Assembly (NCBI GenBank): GCA_002753225.1
Contig: PDZS01000020.1
Span: 1-64,000, forward strand
Direction: 5' to 3'
Origin: Deltaproteobacteria bacterium YD0425bin51
Lineage (GTDB): Bacteria; Desulfobacterota; Desulfobacteria; Desulfobacterales; YD0425bin51
Length of the DNA stretch: 64,000 nucleotides
Under the pieces are notes generated by a model. The model was not told the DNA's origin. It saw nothing but the letters and a program-made list of their open reading frames with translations, and ran no database searches. Within the stretch, counting starts at the first letter, position 1, and each line of letters starts with the position of its first letter. The position numbers were made by a program, and so were the translations under genes. Below are positions 18,554-27,943 of this stretch, in pieces.

Positions 18554-19654
18554 TAAAGTTAAATCATCATTAGGTTTACCGCAGGAAAAATCTTCCACTC
18601 TCTTTACTAATTGGATATTTAATTCTTTTATAGGAAGCTTGCGGTTTTGTTTAAGAAAAGAAAACAGACGCTCTTCTCCAAAATGGTTGTTACTTTTATC
18701 TTCCCAATCCAATAATCCATCTGTATAAAGGATTACCTTATCAAATGGTTCAAGCTGATAAGAGCACAATTTATAAGGAATAATTTCTTCAGCCATAATC
18801 CCTATGGCTAAACCTCTTTCTGAAAAACTGATGATTTCTTCATTATTCTTTGGGATAACCAAAAGCGATGGATGGGCTGCGTTACAGAAATTTAAAATTC
18901 CATTTTGAGATACGGACAAATCTATTGCTGTCATAAACTTTCCAATTTCTATACGCCCCGACATCAAATAGTTCATTTTTTTTATTATATCATCTGGGAG
19001 GCAATTTTCATTAGTATCAGCTAGTCCTATGTGAGCCATCATTGTTATAAAAGCAGCAGAGACTCCATGTCCTGTAGCATCTCCCAAAAAAATATGAAGA
19101 TCCTGTTTAGAATCTACTGAAAAAAAATAATAATCTCCAGATACTTCATGATAAGGACGATATATTAAATCGATATTTGCATAAGAAAGATCAGGAATAG
19201 CTGAACATATTGATTTCTGAGCCTTTTTAGCCAGTTGTAACTCAGTCTCCATCTGCTCATTTTTTTCAGCAATTAGTTTTATATAATCCCTCAAATCCAA
19301 AGCATTTTTTACGCGAGATTTAAATATGGTTTTATTAATTGGCTTGTGAATATAATCAACAGCCCCTTCTTCAAAGCATCTTGCGAAAATAGAGTCACTA
19401 TTTTCCCCTGTAAGCATAATGACCGGAATTTTATGAAAAACAGAATGATTTTTTAAAACTTTCAGCAAATCTAATCCTTTTGTTTCTCCCATATGAAAAT
19501 CGAGTAAAATCAAATCATAATCTTCATAATCAAGCCGGGGCATTAGGAACTGAGGTTTTGTAATGTAGCCTGCCTCATATCCTAGTCCATTTAAAAGAAA
19601 TTTAACATATTCACATACTGAATTTTCATCATCAACAACTAATATCCTATGCAT
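18506..19654 (-). CDS. Receiver-PP2C (SpoIIE/RsbU-type) serine phosphatase
   Basis: The 382-residue protein joins a receiver domain (RILVVDDENSVCEY, phospho-Asp in LILLDFHMGETKG) through a short coiled linker to a SpoIIE-like PP2C phosphatase domain. The metal-binding aspartates are visible in VSGDYYFF, FLGDATGHG, ILYTDGLLDWED and KPNDDLTLLG. Such proteins usually dephosphorylate an anti-sigma antagonist in a partner-switching pathway; no antagonist or anti-sigma gene is present here. It follows the HisKA-receiver gene with an 8-base overlap, so the two are likely one unit. Confidence 0.9.
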   Translation of the reverse strand: MHRILVVDDENSVCEYVKFLLNGLGYEAGYITKPQFLMPRLDYEDYDLILLDFHMGETKGLDLLKVLKNHSVFHKIPVIMLTGENSDSIFARCFEEGAVDYIHKPINKTIFKSRVKNALDLRDYIKLIAEKNEQMETELQLAKKAQKSICSAIPDLSYANIDLIYRPYHEVSGDYYFFSVDSKQDLHIFLGDATGHGVSAAFITMMAHIGLADTNENCLPDDIIKKMNYLMSGRIEIGKFMTAIDLSVSQNGILNFCNAAHPSLLVIPKNNEEIISFSERGLAIGIMAEEIIPYKLCSYQLEPFDKVILYTDGLLDWEDKSNNHFGEERLFSFLKQNRKLPIKELNIQLVKRVEDFSCGKPNDDLTLLGLEFIPKNFTKHNF

Positions 19655-20486
19655 GAATTATTTCATCCAATAGTTTTTTAAATTCTTCTTCATCAGCTTT
19701 ATCTAAAGCTGATTCTATTTTTTTAATATATTTAACGTAAATATTACCACTATTTCCTATGATATTTTTAATAGCTGAAAGTTTTTCAAAAATTATATCT
19801 TCCTTATAAATTGGGATATTAGATAATTCAGAAAACAATTGTATTATATCTTCCTTAATCAATTCAGTAACAACAATAACATCTTGATTTTTTTTTAAAT
19901 ATTTATCCAAAACAGGTAATAATCTATCAAAACCTACTGGTTTAGCTAGATAATCCAAACCTTTTACCTTAGAAAGTTTTTTACCTGATTCTTGTTCTAT
20001 TGATGCAGAAAGAATTACAATGGGGATACTCTTTCCTTGAGAGTCAGAGCGAATTTTTTCAATTGCAGTTATGCCATCCATCTTCGGCATTGCAATATCC
20101 ATTATAACTAAATCTGGTTTTAATTTTAATGCTAAATCAACTCCCATTTCACCATCGAAGGCAATATGAATTTTAATTCCAATTGTCTCAAATAGCACTT
20201 TTAATAACTCTTGAACCATAACATTATCATCTACAACAAGGATTACATTATCAGAAGCAAATTTAAAGGACTGTAAAGCAATCTTTTTTTCATCATCAAA
20301 CTTGCTTTTTTCCACTTTTATGATTTCAGTTAATTTACTTGCGCTTATTTGAATATTTTCAGCATATTTAATTAGAGAATAAGGGACTTCATCAATTTCT
20401 TTAAGTTTATTTATCAAAATTTCACTGAAGCCCATTATTACGCTTAGGTGGGATTTAATTTCATGGTTTTCGCTGGGTTTAAACAT
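19647..20486 (-). CDS. HisKA-like / receiver protein lacking a kinase ATPase domain
   Basis: About 279 residues from the ATG at 20486; a TTG at 20501 would add five. The N terminus resembles a HisKA dimerisation and phosphoacceptor helix (NHEIKSHLSVIMGFSEIL), but no HATPase domain follows. It goes straight into a receiver (VILVVDDNVMVQEL, phospho-Asp in LVIMDIAMPKMDG, Lys in YLAKPVGF) and then a helical C-terminal region of about 90 residues. It may be a phosphorelay intermediate able to take phosphate from one kinase and pass it to the phosphatase receiver encoded just downstream. No strong Shine-Dalgarno is seen. Confidence 0.78.
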   Translation of the reverse strand: MFKPSENHEIKSHLSVIMGFSEILINKLKEIDEVPYSLIKYAENIQISASKLTEIIKVEKSKFDDEKKIALQSFKFASDNVILVVDDNVMVQELLKVLFETIGIKIHIAFDGEMGVDLALKLKPDLVIMDIAMPKMDGITAIEKIRSDSQGKSIPIVILSASIEQESGKKLSKVKGLDYLAKPVGFDRLLPVLDKYLKKNQDVIVVTELIKEDIIQLFSELSNIPIYKEDIIFEKLSAIKNIIGNSGNIYVKYIKKIESALDKADEEEFKKLLDEIIHA

Positions 20487-20507
20487 GATGTATAAAAGCA
20501 AAATAGT

Positions 20508-20536
20508 TTGATTATGTCAATAGTATATTTTATATT
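20508..20536 (+). promoter_or_regulatory. Possible sigma-70 promoter for the saccharopine dehydrogenase-like gene
   Basis: TTGATT at 20508-20513 and TATATT at 20531-20536 are 17 bases apart, each a near match to consensus, about 33 bases before the next plus-strand ATG. The region is very AT-rich, so chance matches are easy and the call is weak. Confidence 0.35.
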
Positions 20537-20568
20537 ATCTTTAAACTTTATTCAAAAAGGATGGCATT

Positions 20569-21657
20569 ATGAAATTTATAATTTTAGGCGGATGCGCTGA
20601 TATGGCAAAACCTCTTATAGAACTTTTAAAGAATGACAACGAAGTTAAGCAGGTTATAATTGCTGACAGAAACGCAGAAAAAGCAAAAAGCATATGCGAT
20701 ATGAATGGAATTAAATTTTGCCCAGAGTTTTGTGATGCAAACGATCATATAGCATTGGTATCTCTTATTAAAGGAAACGATACGGCTATAGCTTATATAG
20801 GTCCATTTTACGCATTTGAAAAGAAAATGGCAAAAGCTGCAATTGATGCTGGAGTTAACTATGTATCAATCGCAGACGATTATGACGCATATCTTGATGT
20901 TATAACTCTTGAACAAGAGGCTAAGGAAAAGGGAGTAAAAATACTTACAGGATTCGGAAATTCCCCAGGTATTACGCAAATACTAGCTCGAAAAGGCTAT
21001 AATGATGTTAAAAACACCTATAAAATCAATGTAAACTGGTGTGCTGGTTCAGATGAAAGCGTTGGACCCTCAAACTTAATTCACCTTTTTCATATTTTTA
21101 ACGCTACTACCTTACAAACATTTGATGGGAAAGAAATATCAGTAAAAACTGGCGAAGGAGAAAAGGAAGTAGAATTTCCATTGCCAATTGGAAAAGCAAA
21201 AGTTTATTATACAGGACATGCAGAATCAGTATCACTGCCAAGAAATCTTCCCGGGTTAAAAGAAGTTACCCTTCATGGAGGAGTAAAACCAAACTATATT
21301 GTACATTTAGTAAAATTCATGAGTTCTCTTAATTTTTTCACAACTCATGAAAGAAGAACTATGTTTGCAAATTTCTTCCATAAAATTGAATCATGGTTTT
21401 CATCAAAGGAATTTAATAAATCAGTAGGCAGGGTTGACATTTATGGGGATAACTATAAATATTTTACCTATGTCGGACATATTGCAGACATCACTTCAAT
21501 CCCAGCCTATATTGCTTCAAAATGGCTGGCTAATGGTAAGTTCAATGATGTGGACGGCGGTGTTTATTCGCCTGAAAAAATTTTAACTAAGCCTGAAAGC
21601 TTTATTAATGAGTTAAGACTATTAGGAATCGAAATATTTGAATCAGAAGTATTATAA
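20569..21657 (+). CDS. Saccharopine dehydrogenase-like NAD(P)-binding protein
   Basis: The 362-residue protein begins with a Rossmann motif (FIILGGCADMAKPLIELL) and continues with the saccharopine dehydrogenase N-terminal fold (IIADRNAEKAK, AAIDAGVNYVSIADD, ILTGFGNSPGITQILA). The family includes lysine catabolic, polyamine (carboxynorspermidine) and lipid-linked reductases; the C-terminal half shows no feature fixing the substrate. AAGGA precedes the ATG. The 3' end overlaps a BamE-like gene by 20 bases. Lysine or polyamine genes are absent nearby, so the role is open. Confidence 0.8.
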   Translation: MKFIILGGCADMAKPLIELLKNDNEVKQVIIADRNAEKAKSICDMNGIKFCPEFCDANDHIALVSLIKGNDTAIAYIGPFYAFEKKMAKAAIDAGVNYVSIADDYDAYLDVITLEQEAKEKGVKILTGFGNSPGITQILARKGYNDVKNTYKINVNWCAGSDESVGPSNLIHLFHIFNATTLQTFDGKEISVKTGEGEKEVEFPLPIGKAKVYYTGHAESVSLPRNLPGLKEVTLHGGVKPNYIVHLVKFMSSLNFFTTHERRTMFANFFHKIESWFSSKEFNKSVGRVDIYGDNYKYFTYVGHIADITSIPAYIASKWLANGKFNDVDGGVYSPEKILTKPESFINELRLLGIEIFESEVL

Positions 21658-21991
21658 AATCATAATAATTATTATTCTGATTTTTAGCTTTTTAATATTA
21701 GCCATAAAAAATTCACCATGGGCAAATACTGTTTATTCTTCTAAATTTAATGATAAATTATTTAAACAAATTAGACTTGGTGATGATAAAGAACGTGTTA
21801 GATTATTGCTGGGGGAGCCTATTTATCTTGCTAAAGGCACTTATAAATCATACTGGAGTTACTCACGATCAAAAAACACACCTTACCATATGGTAAGGAA
21901 ATGCCTTATAATAAGTGAAAGAAGCGGTAAAGTCATACAGATTGATGACGAAATTGTCTGGGGGTATATTGCTTACCTTTGGAGTTACTAA
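21638..21991 (+). CDS. BamE/SmpA-like small envelope protein
   Basis: A 117-residue protein with an N-terminal membrane segment (about residues 6-25) and a SmpA/OmlA-like motif, IRLGDDKERVRLLLGEPI, matching the usual pattern of G-x-[ST]-[RK]-x-x-V-x-x-L-L-G-x-P. It has no lipobox Cys, unlike BamE, so it would be anchored or secreted rather than a lipoprotein. The start is a TTG at 21638 with AGGA about 10 bases upstream, inside the preceding gene. Its stop overlaps that of the convergent AmrS gene by four bases. Function in outer-membrane assembly is not shown. Confidence 0.65.
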   Translation: MNQKYYKIIIIIILIFSFLILAIKNSPWANTVYSSKFNDKLFKQIRLGDDKERVRLLLGEPIYLAKGTYKSYWSYSRSKNTPYHMVRKCLIISERSGKVIQIDDEIVWGYIAYLWSY

Positions 21992-23001
21992 AGCCCCCTT
22001 CCCTCAATTATTGTGCTGCAATCTGGGCAGGCAGCCTTTTTCAACCTATTATCTCTCAAATAAACGCCCCACCTTTCAATGAGAAGTTTTGCGCATTTAG
22101 GGCAAAATGTATTTTCAGTTTTTTCTCCTGCAGCGTTCCCTGTATAAACATATTTTAAACCAGAGCGGACACCAATTTCATACGCAGCCATAAGGCTTTT
22201 TAAAGGAGTTACTCCTCTATCTGTTAACTTATATGTGGGATGGAACCTGCTGATATGCCATGGTGTATCAACCCCAAGAGATTCTGCTATAAACAAAGCA
22301 AGTTTTTCCAGTTCTATCTCATTATCATTTAATCCGGGTATCAGAAGAGTTGTTATTTCAACAAAAATCCCTAAAGATTTCATTAACTTTAAATTATCTT
22401 TAACAGGTTCAAGACTTGCTCCGCAAAATTTTTTATAAAAATCCTCGCTATATCCTTTTAAGTCGACATTTGCAGCATCTAAATATGGACTTATCATATG
22501 AAGAGTTTCAGGAGTCATATATCCATTTGTTACAAAAACATTTTGGATATTTTTTTCATGGGCTATTTTTGCAGTATCAAAAGCAAATTCAAAATAGATA
22601 GTAGGCTCTGTATATGTGTATGATATACTTTTGCAATTTGCATTAATTGCTGAATTCACAATATTTTCCGGCATAAAAGAATCCCCTGCTATCTTACCTT
22701 TATGATCAGTTGGCATCTGTGAAATATCTGAATTCTGGCAAAATCTGCATCTCAAATTACATCCTACTGTTGCAATTGAATAAGAACGGCTCCCTGGATA
22801 AAAATGAAAAAGGGGCTTTTTCTCTATAGGGTCAATATTTCGAGCAATTACCCTGCCATAAACAAGTGTTCTAAGTATCCCATTTTCATTTTCTCTTACG
22901 CTGCATATACCTCGCTTTCCATTGCTGATTACGCACCTATGGTTGCAAAGCTTACATTTTACTTTTTTATCTTCTAATTTGTCATAAAGAAAAGCTTCCA
23001 T
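21988..23001 (-). CDS. amrS: AmmeMemoRadiSam system radical SAM enzyme AmrS
   Basis: Radical S-adenosylmethionine enzyme of 337 residues related to pyruvate formate-lyase activating enzyme. The [4Fe-4S]-binding cysteines are in CNLRCRFCQN, preceded by an N-terminal Cys-rich motif (CKLCNHRCVISNGKRGIC) and the family pattern KKPLFHFYPGSRSYSIATVG. A C-terminal zinc ribbon (CPKCAKLL, then CPDCSTI) is typical of AmrS. Its partners Memo and AMMECR1 are not in the window. The biochemical role is not settled. A methyltransferase lies 4 bases upstream on the same strand. Confidence 0.9.
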   Translation of the reverse strand: MEAFLYDKLEDKKVKCKLCNHRCVISNGKRGICSVRENENGILRTLVYGRVIARNIDPIEKKPLFHFYPGSRSYSIATVGCNLRCRFCQNSDISQMPTDHKGKIAGDSFMPENIVNSAINANCKSISYTYTEPTIYFEFAFDTAKIAHEKNIQNVFVTNGYMTPETLHMISPYLDAANVDLKGYSEDFYKKFCGASLEPVKDNLKLMKSLGIFVEITTLLIPGLNDNEIELEKLALFIAESLGVDTPWHISRFHPTYKLTDRGVTPLKSLMAAYEIGVRSGLKYVYTGNAAGEKTENTFCPKCAKLLIERWGVYLRDNRLKKAACPDCSTIIEGRGL

Positions 23002-23005
23002 AATT

Positions 23006-23752
23006 TTATCCTACAACTGGCTCAATATTACATTGATTATAATAGACAATTGGTAATGGTGTTGTTCTATACCTAGGCGATAAAGCTACCATAATTCCTA
23101 CAAAAGCTCCGAATGGATTTTTGTGTATAAAATCAAATTGTTCAATAAGAGATACAAGTTTTCCATTCTGCTTTGGAAGTTCAGAAACTGTTTTCCATGC
23201 TGTTGGAACATCGCCAACAAGACAATGTATCATCTGTTTTAACTCCCAGATACTAAAAAAACGAGCTTTATTATAGATTGTTTCTGTAAATAAGCCTTTA
23301 AGCCTTCGCTTTATACCTTTAATTGCATATCTATTTAAAACCCCTAAAAATATCTTGTCTTTTGCAACACGACATGCTTCTTCCAAAGCTTTTAGAGGAT
23401 CATCAACAAATTCCAAACTAGTAATCAAAACAGCATAGTTAAAAGAGTTATCATTAAATGGGAGATCTTCAGCAAAGCCGTGATGCAAATCTACTCGATT
23501 CTTCCATTTATTAAAAGCTACATCTAACATTGGCTGAGATGGATCAATACCTGTTACCTTAAGCCCTTTTTCAAACAAAATTGAAAAATTGAGACCTATT
23601 CCGCACCCAATGTCTAATATAGAGCATCCATTCATTGGCTCTAACATATCAACCATTAATTTATTTTCTAGTTCATAAATAAACTTGTTCTCTGGCTTAT
23701 TGTACCAATTATCATAAGATTCTGCATCATTAAGATTAAATATATATCCCAT
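23006..23752 (-). CDS. Class I SAM-dependent methyltransferase
   Basis: A 248-residue methyltransferase of the Methyltransf_11/25 type. The SAM-binding loop is SILDIGCGIGLNFSIL, followed by motif II VTGIDPSQPMLDVA, the acidic LHHGFAEDLPFND and the post-motif NYAVLITSLEFVDDP. Substrate cannot be inferred. It is probably co-transcribed with amrS, which begins four bases downstream. Upstream to 23890 lies only AT-rich sequence with two palindromes. Confidence 0.87.
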   Translation of the reverse strand: MGYIFNLNDAESYDNWYNKPENKFIYELENKLMVDMLEPMNGCSILDIGCGIGLNFSILFEKGLKVTGIDPSQPMLDVAFNKWKNRVDLHHGFAEDLPFNDNSFNYAVLITSLEFVDDPLKALEEACRVAKDKIFLGVLNRYAIKGIKRRLKGLFTETIYNKARFFSIWELKQMIHCLVGDVPTAWKTVSELPKQNGKLVSLIEQFDFIHKNPFGAFVGIMVALSPRYRTTPLPIVYYNQCNIEPVVG

Positions 23753-23862
23753 GAAATGAAATTTAAATAAAAAATGCTTTTAAATCAAGATTAAATAAAT
23801 TTATAATAATTTCATTATGAAATAAAAGGGGGGAGTATTTATTCAAATTTTTGAATGGTAAA

Positions 23863-23882
23863 GGGCGAATAATTATTCGCCC
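23863..23882 (-). terminator. Palindrome after fdhB, probable terminator hairpin
   Basis: A perfect 20-bp palindrome with half-site GGGCGAATAA, in the pattern of the intergenic GGGGCG...CGCCCC repeats found in many bacteria, lies 8 bases beyond the fdhB stop. Read on the minus strand it gives a 20-base fold followed by TTT. A smaller palindrome, ATTCAAA-TT-TTTGAAT, lies just beyond it at about 23840-23856. The two probably end the fdhAB transcript. Confidence 0.5.
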
Positions 23883-23890
23883 CTACCCTT

Positions 23891-24634
23891 TTATTGATTA
23901 CGCTCAGTTCTTGTTCTCATGTAACCTATTAGTCCCACAGCTAAACTTGCTTTACCTAGAGGCGAAAATAGTTTACTTCCTGCAAACATATAATTATGAA
24001 TTTTAGGCGCTTCTGCTATACCATAGTGTTTAGGTGTATCTGGCAATGCCCAGATTGTATTAAATTCTTCACCAGGATAAAGGCATGCATTCCCTCCTAA
24101 TTCTTTTACTCTTTTTTTAGCAAGACTAAGCATTTCTGCTTTTGGTCCATAAAGAAGGGCGCTTGTTGAGCAGGCAGTAACACAGGAAGGCTTCAAGCCA
24201 TTTGTAACCCTATCAATACATAATGTGCATTTTACAATTTTTTTGCTCTTCTCGTCCATCCTTGGAATATCAAATGGGCAGGCGTCCCTTATATCCTGAA
24301 AGTAAAGTTCTTTTGTCTTTTCTCCAAATAATACTGCGCCTGTCTCATGTTTCACAATTGCTTCTGGAATTTTTGAAGCTTCCATGCAAGGCGCTGGATC
24401 GCAATGCCTGCATCTGTCGCTAAAAAAAGACCAATCTATTTTCCCATCAGGCATGAGTACTTCACGGAATCTTATTCTATTCCAAGTATTAGCAGAAAGA
24501 TCTGTTGGATTTTCATGAGAACCTCGGCTTTCAGTCTTGTCAGCTTTAAGTTGGTTCCAGTTTTTACATGCTACTTGACAAGCTCTGCATGCAGTACATT
24601 TATAAACATCAATAAATATTGCCATTTCAGCCAT
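23891..24634 (-). CDS. fdhB: Formate dehydrogenase iron-sulfur subunit FdhB
   Basis: Electron-transfer subunit of the exported formate dehydrogenase, 247 residues. The start is ATG 24634 with AAGGAGGT just upstream; the frame is open further upstream but that part overlaps fdhA and is not coding. Four [4Fe-4S] cluster motifs are present: CTACRACQVAC at residues 13-23, CRHCDPAPC, DACPFDIPRMD, and CTLCIDRV followed by CVTACSTSAL. It has no signal peptide and would be carried out with FdhA. No clear C-terminal membrane anchor or cytochrome gene is present, which suggests a soluble periplasmic enzyme donating to cytochrome c. Confidence 0.93.
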   Translation of the reverse strand: MAEMAIFIDVYKCTACRACQVACKNWNQLKADKTESRGSHENPTDLSANTWNRIRFREVLMPDGKIDWSFFSDRCRHCDPAPCMEASKIPEAIVKHETGAVLFGEKTKELYFQDIRDACPFDIPRMDEKSKKIVKCTLCIDRVTNGLKPSCVTACSTSALLYGPKAEMLSLAKKRVKELGGNACLYPGEEFNTIWALPDTPKHYGIAEAPKIHNYMFAGSKLFSPLGKASLAVGLIGYMRTRTERNQ

Positions 24635-24656
24635 TTTTACACCTCCTTTCATTATT

Positions 24657-27600
24657 TTAAACTTTTTTAACAATATCAACCATAAAACATTTACTTTCAG
24701 GAACCATAGTATTTGCATCCCCAATGTTTGGAGTAAGGATATTAACACTGTCTCCATAAGTAAAAAATTCTGGTTTCTTGTCAATTTTACCATATTTCCG
24801 TTCAGCAGTAGTTGCCCAGCCATAATGATAAGGAAGCCCAACCTGATGTACAAGTCTATCCAGTATTCTAAATGGTCTCCATCGAACAGTTACCATTGCT
24901 ATTGCTTCTAAGTCGCCTCGAGCTGATTTTACTATAACTTTATCTCCCTGTTTGATCCCTTTCTGTTCAGCAAGATCGCCTCCTATTTCAACACATAAAG
25001 ATGGCTCCATCTCTACTAACCAAGGCTGCCACCTTGTCATAACTCCTGTCTGCCAGTGTTCAATCAGCCTATATGTAGTACAAATAATAGGGAACCTTGG
25101 ATCATGTGATGCTCTGGCATTTATCTTTTCATTACCTTTAACAATATCAAATCTCTTTACAATTGGATTAACCAACTGCTTTGATAAAAGATTTTCATCA
25201 AGAGGGCTTTCTAATGGTTCATAATGCTCAGGGAATGGTCCATCAACAAGACCTGGTCCAAAAATATGCCCAACACCGTCAACCTGAGTAATAAAAGGAT
25301 AGCATGAAGGCTTTCCTGAAGCCATTGGAGGAAGTCCTCCGTCTGCCACATCACCTTTCCATACATTATTTTCCCACTCTATAACTGGTTTATGAGGCGC
25401 CCAAGGTTTACCGTTTTTATCTACAGAGGCACGATTATAGATAATTCTCCTGTTAAGAGGCCATGTCCATGACCAGTCAGGATAAAGTCCTATTCCTGAA
25501 GGATCATCTTTTCCTCTTCTAGCTGACATATTCCCTTCTTCTGTATATGAACCTGAATAAATCCAGCATCCAGAAGATGTTGAACCATCATCTTGTAGTA
25601 ATGTAAAATTCGGGACCAACATTCCTTTATTATAAATTTTCCCTTTTATTATTTTATCTTCAACAAAATAGCCGTTTATTTCCTTTGCAACCATTGGGAT
25701 ATCTATATGCTTTATGTTTCCTTTGGAATCTTTTGGTCCATATTCCCATCTAAGCTTTAAGATAGGATCAGGAAATACGCTTTTTTCTTTTGCATAAACC
25801 TTTTTTAGCCTGTTCAACAAAATATTTATTATATCAGCATCAGACATCGCATCCCCAGGAGGGGAAACTGCTTTATATCTCCACTGCATCCATCTTCCAC
25901 TGTTTGTTATGCTTCCTTCTTTCTCAAAAGAGGCTGCGCATGGCAGTAAAAAAACCTCTGTTTTTATTTCTTTTGGATTCATACCAGGTCCTCTCCAGAA
26001 AGAAGAGGTTTCATTATCAAAAAGATTGACTGTAACCATCCAGTCAAGATTTTTCATGGATTCACGGGTCTTATTTGCATTTGCTCCACTGCAAGCAGGA
26101 TTTTGTCCCCATGAAAAAAAGCCTTTAATCTTTTTTTCATACATCTTTTCAAAAATGGTAAGCCATGAATGATCTACTCCATCATCTATTTTAGGAAGGT
26201 ACGAATAAGCATCTTCAAGAGAAACATCTTTCCCATAAAATTCTCTCATTAAACTTGCTGAATATTTTGGATAATTTTTCCACCAATTAAGACTCATTGG
26301 ATCATCAGATACAGTAGTATTTGCCTTATTATAATCGCTAAATGTTGCCTGAGAAGCTTTTGCTGATTTTAAATATCCAGGATAAATATGAAATAATAAA
26401 CCATGATCTGTCGAACCCTGAACATTTGATTCCCCTCTTAAAGCATTTATTCCTCCTCCTGCCATACCCATATTCCCTAAGAGAAGCTGTATAATACACA
26501 TTGTCCTTATATTTTGGGTGCCTACAGTGTGCTGTGTCCAGCCCATTGCATATAAAACTGTACCTGTTTTATTTGGAACACCTGTTTTTGCATACTCTTT
26601 GTAAACTGCTAAAAGATCTTCCTTTGGGCAACCTGTAATTGAAGATACTATATCTAAATCATATCTTGCATAATGCTTTTTCAATAATTGAAAAACAGAA
26701 AGCGGATCTTTTAGAGTTGGATCTTTTTTGATCTTTCCTTTTTCATCTTTCTGAAAAGACCATGTTGCTTTATCATATTTACCATCAAAATAACCTTCTT
26801 GTGTTTTTTCACCTTTAAGACCGGAAAAAACTCCTTCATTTTCACCAGGAAGTTTAAAATCAGGATTTACTAAAAAAGAAGCATTTGTATATTCTTGAAC
26901 ATACTCTTCAAAATACAAATTGTTTTCCAAAATATACTTTATCATTCCACCAAGAAAGCATATATCTGTGCCTGATCTTAAAGGAGCATAAACATGAGAC
27001 TTTTTAGATGTCCTTGTAAAACGAGGATCAACACTTATTAAAGTTGCTCCCCTCTCAACAGCTTTCATAACCCATTTAAAACCTATTGGATGATTTTTAA
27101 GGGGATTGCTTCCCATAGTTAATATACAATCACTGTTTGCGATATCAATCCAGTGATTAGTCATGGCACCTCTTCCAAACGACTCTCCCAGAGCCGCAAC
27201 TGTTGGAGAGTGTCAGATACGCGCCTGATGTTCAATATAAACTATACCAAGACTTCTTAAAAATTTCTGATACAAATAGCATTCTTCATTATCCAAAGCT
27301 GCACTTCCAAGTGATGCTATCTGCATAGTTCTGTTAACTTTTTGTCCTTTCTCATTTGTAGTCTCAAAGCTTTCATCGCGAGTTTTCTTAATATTTTTTG
27401 CAATTTTATCCACTGCAAACTCCCATGTCACTTCTTTCCACTCATCAGAATGAGGCGCTCTGTAAAAGGGTTTTGACAGACGATTATTGTTATTATGAGA
27501 AATCTGAAACAAAGCCATTCCTTTACTGCAAAGTGAGCCTTCATTTATAGGATGATCCGGGTCTCCTTCAGTATTTATTACTTTCCCATTAACAGTATGC

Positions 27601-27785
27601 ACAATAATGCCGCATCCAACAGCGCAATATGGACATATTGTATATGTCTGTTTCGCATGAAGAGTCCGCAACTCTTTAGTATCAGCATTTGCAGGAGTAA
27701 CATCAACACCTAAGTTTGATAAGCCTACAGCTCCTGCTGTTGCTCCTGAGATCTTTAAAAAACCTCTTCTAGTTATAGGGTCCAT
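24657..27785 (-). CDS. fdhA: Selenocysteine-containing formate dehydrogenase catalytic subunit FdhA
   Basis: Molybdenum or tungsten bis-MGD enzyme that oxidises formate to CO2 in the periplasm. Starting at ATG 27785 (AGGAGG upstream) it has a Tat signal with RRGFLK at residues 6-11 and a [4Fe-4S] site at Cys51, Cys54, Cys58 and Cys86. An in-frame TGA at 27213-27215 is codon 191, in the context EHQARI-Sec-HSPTVAALG, where E. coli FdnG has selenocysteine 196 in the same motif. The frame continues for another 851 codons (MTNHW, CSGANANKTRESM, molybdopterin-binding C terminus). The total is about 1042 residues, normal for the family. This is not a pseudogene. fdhB follows after 22 bases. Confidence 0.95.
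27181..27215 (-). promoter_or_regulatory. Selenocysteine UGA codon with SECIS-like hairpin in fdhA
   Basis: Immediately after the UGA (27215-27213), ACUCUCC pairs perfectly with GGAGAGU seven by seven. Above a two-base AA bulge, CAG pairs with CUG around the loop UUGCGGCU. The loop lies about 13 bases past the UGA, as in bacterial SECIS elements that recruit SelB. The selA, selB, selC and selD genes are not in the window and must be elsewhere if this is functional. Confidence 0.85.
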
Positions 27786-27808
27786 CTCTATGCACCTCCT
27801 TAATTTAT

Positions 27809-27913
27809 AAGTAACCGTCCACAAGTTTTCCTGCAAAATGGATTCCCACTTTCGTGAGAATGACGTCATTCCCGCGAAAGCGGGAATCCAGGAAAACTGG
27901 CGGTCGGTTACTT
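27809..27913. repeat. 105-bp imperfect inverted repeat in the fdhA leader (MITE-like)
   Basis: Outer arms AAGTAACCG and CGGTTACTT, middle arms AGTTTTCCTG and CAGGAAAACT, and inner arms of about 22 bases with three mismatches fold around the centre GACGTC (27862-27867). The right inner arm contains ATTCCC-GCGAAAGC-GGGAAT, the same form as the Neisseria dRS3 repeat. It has no coding capacity of its own and sits between the sigma-54 promoter and the Shine-Dalgarno of fdhA. A small non-autonomous mobile element or REP-like repeat is the likeliest reading. Confidence 0.7.
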
Positions 27914-27943
27914 AATGGTTAAAAGATTAAAAATAAATTATTT

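Noticed and set aside
24635..24853. N-terminal extension of fdhB
   Set aside because: The extension overlaps the fdhA 3' end and is hydrophobic noise; ATG 24634 has AAGGAGGT and begins the conserved ferredoxin fold.
24657..27785. fdhA as a pseudogene or two genes split by a stop
   Set aside because: The stop is UGA at the family's selenocysteine position, the frame is unchanged after it and a SECIS-like hairpin follows.
27786..27869. Upstream start of fdhA at 27869
   Set aside because: The extra residues come from the inverted repeat and would bury the Tat signal; ATG 27785 has AGGAGG.
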